This document shows positions 1-9,212 of a stretch of DNA of 64,000 nucleotides, piece by piece; position 1 is the stretch's first letter, and the number at the start of each line of letters is the position of its first letter. Under the pieces are notes generated by a model that saw only the letters and a list, made by a program, of their open reading frames with translations, had not been told where the DNA came from and did not search any database. The stretch is from Tritrichomonas musculus (taxonomy: Eukaryota > Parabasalia > Tritrichomonadida > Tritrichomonadidae): assembly GCA_039105265.1 (NCBI GenBank), contig JAPFFF010000015.1, forward strand, positions 2,666,001-2,730,000, given 5' to 3'. Position numbers and translations under genes: made by a program.

Positions 1-332
1 ATATGCTGAATCCCTTAACAAAAAAGATTGATTGATTTTTATTTTTATTTACATATTTATATTCAAATTATAGAAATTTTGATCTCTCCCGCCAAGAGAT
101 ATCGTTTTTATAAATGTTTTTCTTACGTGTATATATAATATTTTCAGCATTTAAATAAGTATTTCAATTAATTTTTCGAAGCACGAATCTTCATTATTTT
201 TTGTGTGAATTGAGAAAACGCTTTACATATTAAATTTTTCTTTTTATACGAAGGTTAAAAGTGAAAGAGATATTTTTATGATAAAAAGGATAATTAATAT
301 TATCACTACTGTGATAAAAAAAAAAAAACATT
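1..332. other. AT-rich spacer, no gene seen
   Basis: No convincing reading frame or RNA gene was seen. The stretch lies downstream of the minus-strand gene that ends at 333 and contains short A/T runs only. The left edge may cut into the flank of another gene. Confidence 0.5.
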
Positions 333-1607
333 TTACTTGGTCTTTGCCTTGGTCAAAGCACCTTTTCTTTCATCAGGAATTTCTCTCTTTTTATCAACAA
401 AGAAGAGCCCAACAAGGCCAAACAAAAACAATATAGTACTTCCACAACTGCAGAAAATCTGGAAGTTCAAGAAAACCATATTACTTGCAATATTACTAAT
501 TTTGTCATAAGTTTTTTGTTTTGACCAAATTGAATTAAATTCTCGTAAGTATCTCAAAATTTCTGTGTTTGAAGCGCTTTCTGGTATGATGATTGACTTA
601 AATTTCCTGAAATCAACAGCAGCAATGCATCTATCAGAATTTTTACAAATAGAATAAGCTTTCATTGAATCACTTGAACTATTAACGAAAACCATTGGAT
701 ATTGAGCTTGATATCGTTCAAATTCTTCAACAAAGCTTGGATTTTGGTCGTTATTTTTATTTTGTTCGAGATTTTTATTTTTGTTTATAAAGTCAAAATC
801 ACCCTCGTCTTCATCAATATCATCAGTATCATAATTATTTGAATCAAAAGAATTATCATTCACTTTTCTTGTATCATTTAAGCTATTGCCAACGATCGTT
901 AATGCAACTTGATGAGGGGGGTTGTCAATTAACTCTTGCCAAATTGGCTGTTCGTACTTTATTACAAATTCAGCGAGGTTTTCAAGAGTAAAATCGCCAC
1001 GTTGAGTTGAATGAGCAAGAGATGGGGCTACGAAAACAAATGATGTTAATGGATGTCGAGCAAATTTCTCGTAAAGTGAAAATTCAGTAATAAATGCAAA
1101 TCGAACGTTGCGATGAACATAGAGTTTTGCTAATCGTTCAACAATTGGTAATTTCACTTCAAGGTCGCCTGCGTTTGATCTTGCAAAGAGACAAAAAAGA
1201 GGGCATTCGTTTGCAATTTTTTGAAGCTGTTCAATTGTTGTGATATCTCGATATAATCCTTGAACAGTCAGATCTGAAGCTAATTGTTTGATATTTTCTT
1301 CTGTAATTGCACGATTTGAAGCTTGTAAATGTCTGTGTGGCGGAAATGAAACAAAGACCGAGCCTGGTTTGAGTTCAAGTGTAGAGCAAACTGTTGTATA
1401 TTGATTGCAATCAATTGAAGCTGCAACATACGATGTATTGGTTGATGATTCGTTAATAAATTCATTTGACAAAGATATAACTTCTTTTTGATATGGATAA
1501 TAAGGAAAAACGATATGAGGTAATGATAAAGATTCACTTGATGAGTTAAATTTTTTTTGGCCAAAATTAAAAGTGCTGAATGATATAATAATGAAGCTTA
1601 GTAACAT
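333..1607 (-). CDS. ER membrane protein with thioredoxin/PDI-like fold
   Basis: The 424-aa protein starts with a hydrophobic signal peptide (MLLSFIIISFS). A region resembling thioredoxin-fold domains follows, then an acidic Asn/Asp-rich linker (about residues 245-285) and a further globular part. Near the C-terminus is one hydrophobic membrane segment (about 380-402, around FLFGLVGLFF). The last five residues are KAKTK, which fits the KxKxx dilysine signal for retrieval of type I membrane proteins to the ER. No CxxC redox motif is visible, so it would be a non-catalytic PDI-like protein or chaperone adaptor. The fold assignment is inferred from general pattern and is tentative; signal, membrane segment and tail are seen directly. 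The ATG is the first in frame. Confidence 0.6.
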   Translation of the reverse strand: MLLSFIIISFSTFNFGQKKFNSSSESLSLPHIVFPYYPYQKEVISLSNEFINESSTNTSYVAASIDCNQYTTVCSTLELKPGSVFVSFPPHRHLQASNRAITEENIKQLASDLTVQGLYRDITTIEQLQKIANECPLFCLFARSNAGDLEVKLPIVERLAKLYVHRNVRFAFITEFSLYEKFARHPLTSFVFVAPSLAHSTQRGDFTLENLAEFVIKYEQPIWQELIDNPPHQVALTIVGNSLNDTRKVNDNSFDSNNYDTDDIDEDEGDFDFINKNKNLEQNKNNDQNPSFVEEFERYQAQYPMVFVNSSSDSMKAYSICKNSDRCIAAVDFRKFKSIIIPESASNTEILRYLREFNSIWSKQKTYDKISNIASNMVFLNFQIFCSCGSTILFLFGLVGLFFVDKKREIPDERKGALTKAKTK

Positions 1608-2092
1608 AGTTTCTTATTTAAACTTGGATAAACGGATTGGAACAAAATGGAACGAATTCAAATTGAGAGATAATTCAAAAATTTGAGAGTTATTATGAAA
1701 ATTGTGAAAAAGTACGATCATATAAGGATTTCATTGTTCAAGATTGATAGTCTTTGATTCATAACTGCATTTTGTATTCATTTCATATAAATAGTTTTAT
1801 CAATTAATGCACTTATATGAAGGGAATATCTATATTTCGTGTCCAAATTGTTTTTTAAATTTTATTATGTTATAAATAAATGGTGTACTTAACAATTTTT
1901 TATGATTATTTTAATTTTTTTTAAATGCGTACATGATAATGATAAAAGTAAATATTGTTTTTTCAGTTCGCACAATGAGCAAAATCTATTTGTATTAAAA
2001 TCAGAAAAAATTGAGTTGTTTTGATTTTTTGAAATAAACCGTATTTAAATCTTTCAAAAATATAAATCGATATTTGACAGCAAATTTTTGAA
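1608..2092. other. Divergent intergenic region
   Basis: This 485-bp AT-rich spacer separates two genes transcribed away from each other, so it should hold both promoters. No further gene or clear repeat was seen. Confidence 0.5.
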
Positions 2093-2767
2093 ATGTCAAA
2101 GGATTATTACAAATATAAATTTGAAAATACAAGTACAATTCCACGCCGCTCTAATTCGCAAGGTATTCCAATAAATACTTCATTTTCATATGATTATGTT
2201 AAATATCAATCAATGAGAAGAAGTCCTTCAGCATCTTCTCAACCATTATTTTTGGTAATAGATTTGGATCATACCCTAATTTATAGTTCGAATAAGCCAT
2301 TTGAAATGTCTGATTTTGTATTTACAGTAAGTGATTCTGATAACGTAGAAACTTTTTACATTCTAAAAAGGCCTCAATTAGATTTATTTTTATCACTTTT
2401 AATAAAATTTTCCACGATTTATTTATATACAACTGCAAGACGTGATTATACAACTCAAATTTTGCACAATATTGACCCAATGGGAAAATATTTTAAGCGT
2501 GTATTTTGTAGGGAAGATTGTATAATGGAAGGTGATAATAATTTTATTAAAGATATTTCGATTTGTAATACAGATTTAAGAAGAACTGTTATAATTGATA
2601 ATAATCCTAATGCATATGGTACAAAAGAAAAGCATCCAAATCTATTGCCAATATCCCCTTTTTTGGGAAGCTCAAAAGACAAAGAATTAACCAAAATACT
2701 ACACATTTTAAAGGATTATACTTATGTGGACGATGTCAGAACATTCATAGGGCAAGATAACCAATAA
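2093..2767 (+). CDS. SCP/FCP1-type phosphatase (HAD family)
   Basis: The 224-aa protein has a poorly conserved basic N-terminus of about 50 residues, then an FCP1-homology (NIF) domain. The catalytic motif DLDHTLIYSS (about residues 57-66) supplies the DxDxT nucleophile and acid/base pair. ILKRPQLDLFL and the STIYLYTTARRDY stretch match motif II, and VIIDNNPNAYG (about 165-175) matches the C-terminal Asp motif. In other eukaryotes this family (SCP, Dullard/CTDNEP1, TIM50) dephosphorylates serine in the RNA polymerase II tail or in lipin. The length fits a small SCP. No membrane segment or BRCT domain is visible, which argues against Dullard and FCP1 proper. The substrate cannot be told. Confidence 0.85.
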   Translation: MSKDYYKYKFENTSTIPRRSNSQGIPINTSFSYDYVKYQSMRRSPSASSQPLFLVIDLDHTLIYSSNKPFEMSDFVFTVSDSDNVETFYILKRPQLDLFLSLLIKFSTIYLYTTARRDYTTQILHNIDPMGKYFKRVFCREDCIMEGDNNFIKDISICNTDLRRTVIIDNNPNAYGTKEKHPNLLPISPFLGSSKDKELTKILHILKDYTYVDDVRTFIGQDNQ

Positions 2768-3027
2768 TTTTATTATTTGTAAATTGTGTTAAAACTCAAT
2801 TACGAATTTTTATTATAGTCCAGAAAGCTAATTCCCATAACAATTCAATAGCAAATCCTGTCAAGCCAAAATTTCTGCAAATGTAATATAAAAAATATTT
2901 ATATCTAATATGATTTTATCATTATATCTTTCAAATTGAATAAAATTTGAATTTTACAATTAAAATCAATTAGAGTATAATATTAAAATAATTAGGATAG
3001 ATTATATATTTATTACATGATAATTTT

Positions 3028-4252
3028 TCAATTGGTTGATTTGAAATCTAATTTCAAATTGAAATTATTTTTCATTCTTTTTTTATCATCAATAATTTTT
3101 TTAGATAATGGTACTTTATTTGTACAAATTCCACGAACTCCAAGTTGAATTTGTTTTTCAATTCCTTCATGAACATCATTTTGTTGTCCATATGTACAGC
3201 AAATGAAATTATTATCATTAATTTCTTTTATCAAATAAGTAGCTTGTGAAATATGGTTTGAATCTCCAACAAAACCTTCCACACCATTTTTCTTATGTAA
3301 TTCAATAAAAGAGCGAATTTTTTTAACCATATCATCTATGCTTTATTTTCTTGTTTTCTCAAATAATTGAAAAACTGGCCATTTATTTTGCTTTAATTTC
3401 AAAGCAACAACGATTAATGGATCAAAAGATGAAAAGAATATTGATCTGCTTCTAGCATTTTTTTTCAATCAGATCTAAAATTGTATCAACAAATTTGTTC
3501 TTTTCACAGTAAGGAACTGTATTATTAAGGTTCTTATAGCAAGGATATTTGAATTCAGCATCGAAACTATCTGACATTGGATATTTTGTTAAAAATTCTT
3601 CAAGTGTTGCATTTTCTGTTTGATATTTGGTTGTAAGTCCATATTTCTTGAAAGAATCTGTTGATAATTGCCCAATGGCATAAATTTAATTCCCATGGTT
3701 TGATTTTCCAACAGGTTCATGAAATTGTTTAATTAATTCTCTGCTCTCAATATTGAAATCATGGAAAATCACAGGAACTCCATTTTTTGACATTTGAATA
3801 TCAAATTCAACAAAATCTACTCCATTTTTTTCAGCAGCTTGAAAGCTTACAAGGGAGTTTTCATAATATTCTTTTGATACAGCATTTTCACCAGATCCTC
3901 TATGTCCAATTGTAAAAAATTTTGGATATGACATTGTCTTTGCTTTGGTTAATGTATTTTTATATGGTTTAACCCAAAATATCTTGAAAATTATATAATT
4001 ATCTGACGATCCATCAATTGGGAAATTGATCATTGCCAGTGTTTCATTTTTCATCATTGATAATTTGAAAACACAATGGCCAATTTTCTCTTCATTTTTG
4101 TAGCATGGCAAGTCAAAATTGAAATCTATTTCTTGATCTTTTGATGAAATGATGCCAATCACTGGTGATTTTGTTGTTACAATCTCAACATTGCCATATT
4201 TTCCTTGGTGAATTTCGAAATTTCCTTTTCTATTGGTGCTCTTTTATGATTA
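3028..4252 (-). pseudogene. Decayed glycerophosphodiester phosphodiesterase (GPCPD1-like)
   Basis: Two open stretches on the minus strand belong to one ancestral gene. The upstream one (4162 down to 3686, open without ATG to about 4250) carries a GPCPD1-like linker and the start of a GDPD domain: HRGSGENAVS and EFDIQMSKNGVPVIFHD, the metal-binding and catalytic core. The downstream one (3330-3028) carries the end of the barrel, with EGFVGDSNHIS and the typical GVRGICTNKVP. Between them homologous sequence continues in shifting frames, including at least two frame changes and one stop. No ATG heads the upstream part. The family cleaves glycerophosphocholine and similar diesters. Several sequencing errors could imitate this, but the count of breaks makes true decay more likely. 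Confidence 0.75.
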
Positions 4253-4730
4253 AGTAGTTAATTTCTAAATAAAATGAAATAACTATGATTTCCGTTTATT
4301 TGAATTCAATAAAAACAAACTTTTTCTAAGGTTGTTTATATTTTGTATTGAAAAATTGAATTAATTATTTTTATTTATCTTAACAAAAATTTCAAATTAT
4401 TTATTTAAAAAGCTCGAGCATTTTCAAAGCTTTCAAAGGAGTATTGAAGTAATTGAATAAATCTTATTGTCATCTTCTATCAAAAATTGACCAATCATAA
4501 AAATTTTTAATAAATTTTCATCAATTCCCAAATTTTATAAAATGCTTTTACATCAAATCAATTCTAAAGTTTTTTTAACAATAATTGAAAGCATAATTAA
4601 GGTAAATCAGCCATACAAAATTTAAAAAGAGTATAGAAAGAAATTTGAAATTTCGCAAGAATTTCGTTTTTTGTTTTAGTCATGTTAATTACTATTATTT
4701 TCATTTTTATTAACAATTACATAATAATAT
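4253..4730. other. AT-rich spacer, no gene seen
   Basis: Roughly 480 bp of AT-rich sequence lie between the end of the HAD phosphatase gene and the decayed diesterase. It probably contains the former promoter of the pseudogene. No reading frame or repeat was recognised. Confidence 0.45.
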
Positions 4731-5618
4731 TTATTCTTGGTTTTGGCTTGCCTTACGATTAATTTCTTTCACAATATCAGGAACATCAGCTACAGATTTT
4801 GCAATAAAGTCTGGTCTATTGTCCTTTGGTGCTGCCTGTGCGTCTTCCATTTTTGTAATTCCTGTTAAAACAACTGTTCCTCTTGCTCCAATTATCTTTG
4901 AAAATTTGATATCAGTGTTTAACCTATCGCCAACCATCATCGTTTCTTTTCCTTCAATTCCTTTCAAAGCTCTCAGAGGCTCAAACATTGATTTTGTTGG
5001 CTTTCCAAGAACAATTGCTTTTCTATTCGTTGATCCTTCTAAAAATAAAATTGTTGGGAGTGCATCTGGAACATATATTCCAGGGCCAACTGGATCAGCA
5101 TTATCGCAATTAGTACCAATTAATAAAGCATCGTTTTCAATTACGATCCTACAGCCAATTGCAAGTTTTTTATATGTTAATGTTGTATCCAAAGCTCCAA
5201 CAACAGCTAGTATTGATGGATCAATATGGAGCTCTTCAATATCTTCGTCTGGAAAATCGTCAATTCCAAGTGTTGTGATGCCATTATTTTTTAATTCTTG
5301 AATCAAGCCTGATTCTCCAACTACAAAAACTTTTCTATTTGGATCTTTAAATCCCAAGCTTAATAAATATTGTGCAGTACAATAACCAGCTGAAATTATC
5401 ATTTCTTTTGTTATATTGCTAAATCCTTTTTTTAATAATTTTTCTACTATTTCTTCTCTTGAATTATTTGAATTATTTGTCACAATATAAGGATTTACAC
5501 CATCTTCTCGAAGAATGTTTAAAACTTCATTTGCACCTGGAACAAGTTTGCTTCCTACCCATAGGCATCCATCAGCATCAAATAATACTGTTTTAATTGG
5601 ATTAGGATTGTTTTCCAT
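4731..5618 (-). CDS. HAD phosphatase of the PGP/PDXP (4-nitrophenylphosphatase) family
   Basis: The 295-aa length is typical of the family. All four HAD motifs are visible: DADGCLW (residues about 15-21) with the nucleophile and acid/base aspartates, TNNSNNSRE (motif II Thr), GKPTKSMF (motif III Lys) and GDRLNTDI (motif IV). The long segment between motifs II and III is a C2-type cap. In animals and fungi such enzymes hydrolyse 2-phosphoglycolate, glycerol-3-phosphate, pyridoxal phosphate or aryl phosphates. The specificity cannot be fixed from sequence, but the motifs argue for an active, cytosolic, Mg-dependent enzyme. No signal or membrane segment is present. The start is the first ATG in frame and the N-terminus aligns with the family. 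Confidence 0.9.
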   Translation of the reverse strand: MENNPNPIKTVLFDADGCLWVGSKLVPGANEVLNILREDGVNPYIVTNNSNNSREEIVEKLLKKGFSNITKEMIISAGYCTAQYLLSLGFKDPNRKVFVVGESGLIQELKNNGITTLGIDDFPDEDIEELHIDPSILAVVGALDTTLTYKKLAIGCRIVIENDALLIGTNCDNADPVGPGIYVPDALPTILFLEGSTNRKAIVLGKPTKSMFEPLRALKGIEGKETMMVGDRLNTDIKFSKIIGARGTVVLTGITKMEDAQAAPKDNRPDFIAKSVADVPDIVKEINRKASQNQE

Positions 5619-5953
5619 CTAGATTTTTAATTGAAGATGAAACTTTTTGTAATAAAAAAAATTGATATTTTTAAAATTTGAATTGTATTCAAAAAATATT
5701 CACAAACTTTTTGAGAGCTGAGAAATTTGATTGTCTTTTTAAAAAATCAAAAAGTTAACAAATTTTAAAATCATATATGGTCCGAAATTATCAAGAGCAT
5801 GGAAATCTAAATTTTAGTATTTATTTGTTGAGTAAAATGATTTAAAATCATTTTTCATAATTGTGGAAAAAATTCAATGTTCTTTTATGGTCGTTTGGTT
5901 GAATATTTGAATTTCTCCATAAACTTTTTGAATTTGAAATTTAGATCTATTAT
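5619..5953. other. Divergent intergenic region
   Basis: A 335-bp spacer between two divergently transcribed genes, expected to carry both promoters. No gene was seen in it. Confidence 0.5.
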
Positions 5954-7480
5954 ATGAGAAGGATGATGAGGAAATTTCTCGTTCTCAAAAGATTTCAGTG
6001 GATTCGATTGTTTATTATGCTAATGTTATTATCTACGTTCTTCTGCCTCCTTTTTACTCTTCCTGTGGATTTATCAACTGGAAATTCTCAGAATTCAAGC
6101 GAAAGCAATAGAAAAATAAGTCAAGATGATTTTCCTTATAAAAATTATCCAGCAAATCTAAATGAAATTCGAAATTCTGAAATGCGTCATTTGAGCCAAG
6201 ATTCAGTATATCTTGATTATACTGGTGCTGGTGTTTATAGCGATTATAGTTTTGATCTATATGAAAAATACATGTTATCACATTATTTCCCTGATCATTC
6301 ATTAAGATCAGCAAAGATTACATCAAATGATAAAATTAACGAAATCAGAAATGAAATACTTGAATTTGTTGGCGCGAATCCAAATGAATATTCAGTTGTT
6401 TTTGTTGCAAGTGCAACACAAGCTTTGAAGCTTATTGGAGAAGTTTTTCCATGGGGAAAAAATAGCTTATATCTTTATACAAAATATAATCATAATTCTG
6501 TTTTGGGTATAAGGCAATATGTGTTAAATGCAAATGCTTCATTTAAGCCAATAGAATGGCCGCCCAAAATCAGCGAAATTAAAAGTATTGCAGAAAAATT
6601 AACATCAAATGATATGAACTTATTTGCATTTCCTCTCGAGGAAAATTTTGCAGGAATGAAGCCAGGTCCTCAATTTCTTTATGATATCACTCATGATGAT
6701 GAGATTCGTAAAAAATTTATTATCCTTGGTGATGTGGCAGCCTATTTGCCAACAAATCCACTTAACTTAACAGAAACGCCTCTTGATGCTTGTTCCCTCT
6801 CGTTTTATAAAATATTTGGATATCCAAATACCGGAGCTTTAATTATCAGAAAAAATCTTGTTCAAAAAGTTAGAAAGCTTGGATATTCTTCATTAAGCGC
6901 CAAATTTTCACTTCCATCAGAAAATATTTATTCTATTGATGAACGTTTCAAGCTCGAAGATGAAAAAGTCCCACTTGAAATGAATTTAGCTGTTCATTAC
7001 GGTCTTAGCTTTTTACAAAGAATTGGTATGAAAAACATTCAAAACCATGTATGGAACCTTACGCAACGTTTATATAAAGGAATTGACTCTTTAACTCACT
7101 CAATGGGACAAAAAGTTGCAGAAATTTATGGAAATCATCAAAAAAATGACCCTAATTTGCAAGGTGGCATTGTCTCATTCAATCTTAAGCGAACAAACGG
7201 ATCTTATTTCGGTTATTCTGTTTTTGTTAGTGATGCTAGTCAATACGGATATCATTTACGTGGCGGTTGTCAATGTAATCCTGGTGCTTGTTTTGAAGCA
7301 ATGAAGATTTCTGAAGAAAAAGTGCGTAAATATTATGACAATAAAGAAACTTGCGGAGATAAAAACGATGTTGTTGATGGAATTCCACTTGGTGCTGTCA
7401 GAGCATCTCTTGGATGGTCATCTACAGAACAAGATGTTGATAACTTTATTCAATGGGTCCAGGATAACTATGTTTTTTAA
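5954..7480 (+). CDS. Membrane-anchored class V aminotransferase, MOCOS-like
   Basis: The 508-aa protein begins with a basic stretch and one hydrophobic segment (about residues 15-37, IRLFIMLMLLSTFFCLLF), giving a signal anchor. The rest is a PLP-dependent fold-type I domain closest in pattern to the N-terminal domain of molybdenum-cofactor sulfurase: YLDYTGAGVYS, VVFVASATQALKL, ILGDVAAYLPTNPL (cofactor Asp) and LSFYKIFGYPNTGAL with the Schiff-base lysine. RGGCQCNPGAC near the C-terminus matches the cysteine loop that carries persulfide in MOCOS and in cysteine desulfurases. The MOSC domain of full-length MOCOS is absent. The fold and active residues are seen; a desulfurase activity is inferred, and the physiological acceptor is unknown. 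Confidence 0.85.
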   Translation: MRRMMRKFLVLKRFQWIRLFIMLMLLSTFFCLLFTLPVDLSTGNSQNSSESNRKISQDDFPYKNYPANLNEIRNSEMRHLSQDSVYLDYTGAGVYSDYSFDLYEKYMLSHYFPDHSLRSAKITSNDKINEIRNEILEFVGANPNEYSVVFVASATQALKLIGEVFPWGKNSLYLYTKYNHNSVLGIRQYVLNANASFKPIEWPPKISEIKSIAEKLTSNDMNLFAFPLEENFAGMKPGPQFLYDITHDDEIRKKFIILGDVAAYLPTNPLNLTETPLDACSLSFYKIFGYPNTGALIIRKNLVQKVRKLGYSSLSAKFSLPSENIYSIDERFKLEDEKVPLEMNLAVHYGLSFLQRIGMKNIQNHVWNLTQRLYKGIDSLTHSMGQKVAEIYGNHQKNDPNLQGGIVSFNLKRTNGSYFGYSVFVSDASQYGYHLRGGCQCNPGACFEAMKISEEKVRKYYDNKETCGDKNDVVDGIPLGAVRASLGWSSTEQDVDNFIQWVQDNYVF

Positions 7481-7679
7481 TAGAGAATAGGCCTATATTT
7501 ATATTGTCTTTCTATATATTTTTTAATATTGAAATTTGTGTGAATAAAAAATAACATAATCTCAATATATTTTAAATATGAAAATTTTGTAAATAAGGCA
7601 AATCAAAAGTGGCATATATGCTAATTAAATCCGAAAACTAAATATATTATTGCAAATTTGGTAATTAAATTTACATTTA
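7481..7679. other. AT-rich flank left of the 7680 element
   Basis: Downstream flank of the MOCOS-like gene, with A/T-rich sequence and no gene. The remaining part of the intergenic stretch (8030-8308) is likewise empty except for a putative initiator near 8284-8299. Confidence 0.4.
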
Positions 7680-8029
7680 AGGTTCTCCTTTCAAATTCAA
7701 AAGATTAAATTCAATGAGATTTCACAAATAAAATATACATAAATATCGTTTTTAAAAATGAATTAAAATATGAAATTTATATAGATATATATTTTAAATG
7801 ATTGAATAAAAATATTTTTATGGAATCTTATCGATTTTGTTTTTTTGCAGATGGAAATCATAGAATTAAAAAATCAGTAAAATTTTGAATGAAATAAGAT
7901 TTAATCGTTGAGGCCATATTTTTTTAAATTTTCACCAAAACTTTTTCCGAAAAATGCTCTATTGAATTATTTATTCTATGAGTTAATTCAATATTGAATG
8001 ATTTACATTTTTTTTGGGAAGGAGAACCT
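7680..8029. mobile_element. Miniature inverted-repeat element, TA target (mariner-like)
   Basis: AGGTTCTCCTT at 7680-7690 is matched as reverse complement by AAGGAGAACCT at 8019-8029. Each end is flanked directly by the dinucleotide TA (7678-7679 and 8030-8031). A TA duplication next to short terminal repeats is the signature of Tc1/mariner movement. The 350-bp interior has no reading frame, so this would be a non-autonomous copy moved by a transposase encoded elsewhere. The perfect repeat is only 11 bp, so chance similarity in AT-rich DNA is not fully excluded, although the repeat is GC-richer than its surroundings. Confidence 0.5.
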
Positions 8030-8283
8030 TAAAAATATAAATAAACAAATTTTTTTAACAAAAACTAAATTTATAAAAAATTTAATTATTTAAACAATTT
8101 TTTTTAGTTGTTTTTAGAAAATAACCATTATTTTTTACATAATAATAGGATTATTATTTATATTTTTGAATTGAAAATTATCGTTCTTCTTTGGAAATAA
8201 ATTCAATTGTCGAAATTATTGAAATTTTGAAAATCAATCTACCACATCAAACATTTTATGATTTCTACAAAAATTTTATTTTC

Positions 8284-8299
8284 TCATTTCATATCATTT
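8284..8299 (+). promoter_or_regulatory. Putative trichomonad initiator elements (TCATTT twice)
   Basis: Two copies of TCATTT begin at 8284 and 8294, 25 and 15 bases before the ATG of the RRM gene. The published trichomonad initiator is TCA+1Y(T/A)(T/A) placed within about 20 bases of the start codon. The match is short and common in AT-rich DNA. Confidence 0.35.
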
Positions 8300-8308
8300 T
8301 TATTTTAA

Positions 8309-8854
8309 ATGTCAAGCAATAACAGCAATATTGATCCAAAAACAGTTTATGTTCAAAACATTAATTATGATACCAATGAAGAAGAATTAGCAGCTGCTTT
8401 TGAACAATTTGGGAAAGTTTCATCATGCAAAATATTAAAAGATCGTTTATACGGACAACTTTTCTCAAGAGGGAAAGGCTTCATTGAATTTGAGCAATCA
8501 GAATCAGCTGAAAAAGCCATCAAAAACGACAAAACCATCACTGTCGATGGAAGATCCCTCTCCGTTGAACACGCTTACAAGAAATATGAAAGAAAGAACG
8601 ACACAGCTTTTGTATCTGGAATTCCGCGTAAAACAACAAATGAAGACCTCATAAACGAATTCAAGGACTACAATGCAACAGATGCCCTCATTGTATACGA
8701 GGATGCATACGGATTACGCGGAGGTTATGCTTTCATTAAGTTTGCATCCACAGAAAGCAGAAACAAAGCGGTTGAAGAAAAGAAGAAGTTCACGCTTCTT
8801 GGAAAAGAATCCAAGTTGTCAATTGCAAGACGAGACTTCGATGAAGCCAATTGA
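8309..8854 (+). CDS. RNA-binding protein with two RRM domains
   Basis: The 181-aa protein consists almost wholly of two RNA-recognition motifs. RRM1 (residues about 12-88) has RNP2 VYVQNINY and RNP1-like GKGFIEF. RRM2 (about 98-175) has RNP2-like AFVSGIPR and RNP1 GGYAFIKF. No RS tail, RGG box or membrane segment is visible. Such proteins bind single-stranded RNA in splicing, mRNA export, stability or translation; two closely packed RRMs resemble nucleolysin/PABP-type or SR-type cores, but the family cannot be fixed. Codon use is richer in C- and G-ending codons than in many neighbours, hinting at solid expression. The gene converges on the kinase-Sel1 gene. Confidence 0.9.
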   Translation: MSSNNSNIDPKTVYVQNINYDTNEEELAAAFEQFGKVSSCKILKDRLYGQLFSRGKGFIEFEQSESAEKAIKNDKTITVDGRSLSVEHAYKKYERKNDTAFVSGIPRKTTNEDLINEFKDYNATDALIVYEDAYGLRGGYAFIKFASTESRNKAVEEKKKFTLLGKESKLSIARRDFDEAN

Positions 8855-8920
8855 AATATAGATAATAAATAAAATAAATATAATAAATAACTTTTTTAAT
8901 CTTTAAAAATGTTTAATGCA

Positions 8921-9006
8921 TTAAGGGTGAAGTTAGCTTTTGAACTTTTTCAATAAATAAACCATTCAAAATTTAGAATGAAAAAAAAAACAACTTTACC
9001 TTTAAG
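8921..9006. repeat. Imperfect inverted repeat between convergent genes
   Basis: TTAAGGGTGAAGTTAG at 8921-8936 pairs imperfectly with the reverse complement around 8991-9006 (TTAAAGGTAAAGTT). A second small dyad (CATTC/GAATG) lies inside. It sits in the 358-bp spacer between two genes that end toward each other and may fold in both transcripts, or be a tiny element remnant. Nothing else was seen in the spacer. Confidence 0.35.
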
Positions 9007-9212
9007 AAGTCATATATAAAATCTATATTATATTCATTTGAGTTAATCCATTTAAAGATTGTCCATGAATTGGAAAGTGATGTGAAATGAATAAAATTTG
9101 ACATTTTCTAATCATATTTCAAATGCTGTGAAATGATTACTAACATTGTTGATTTTATTTTTTTTTTTTTCACAATTATTGGACAAACTTTAGATTCAAA
9201 AATTTGTATATT

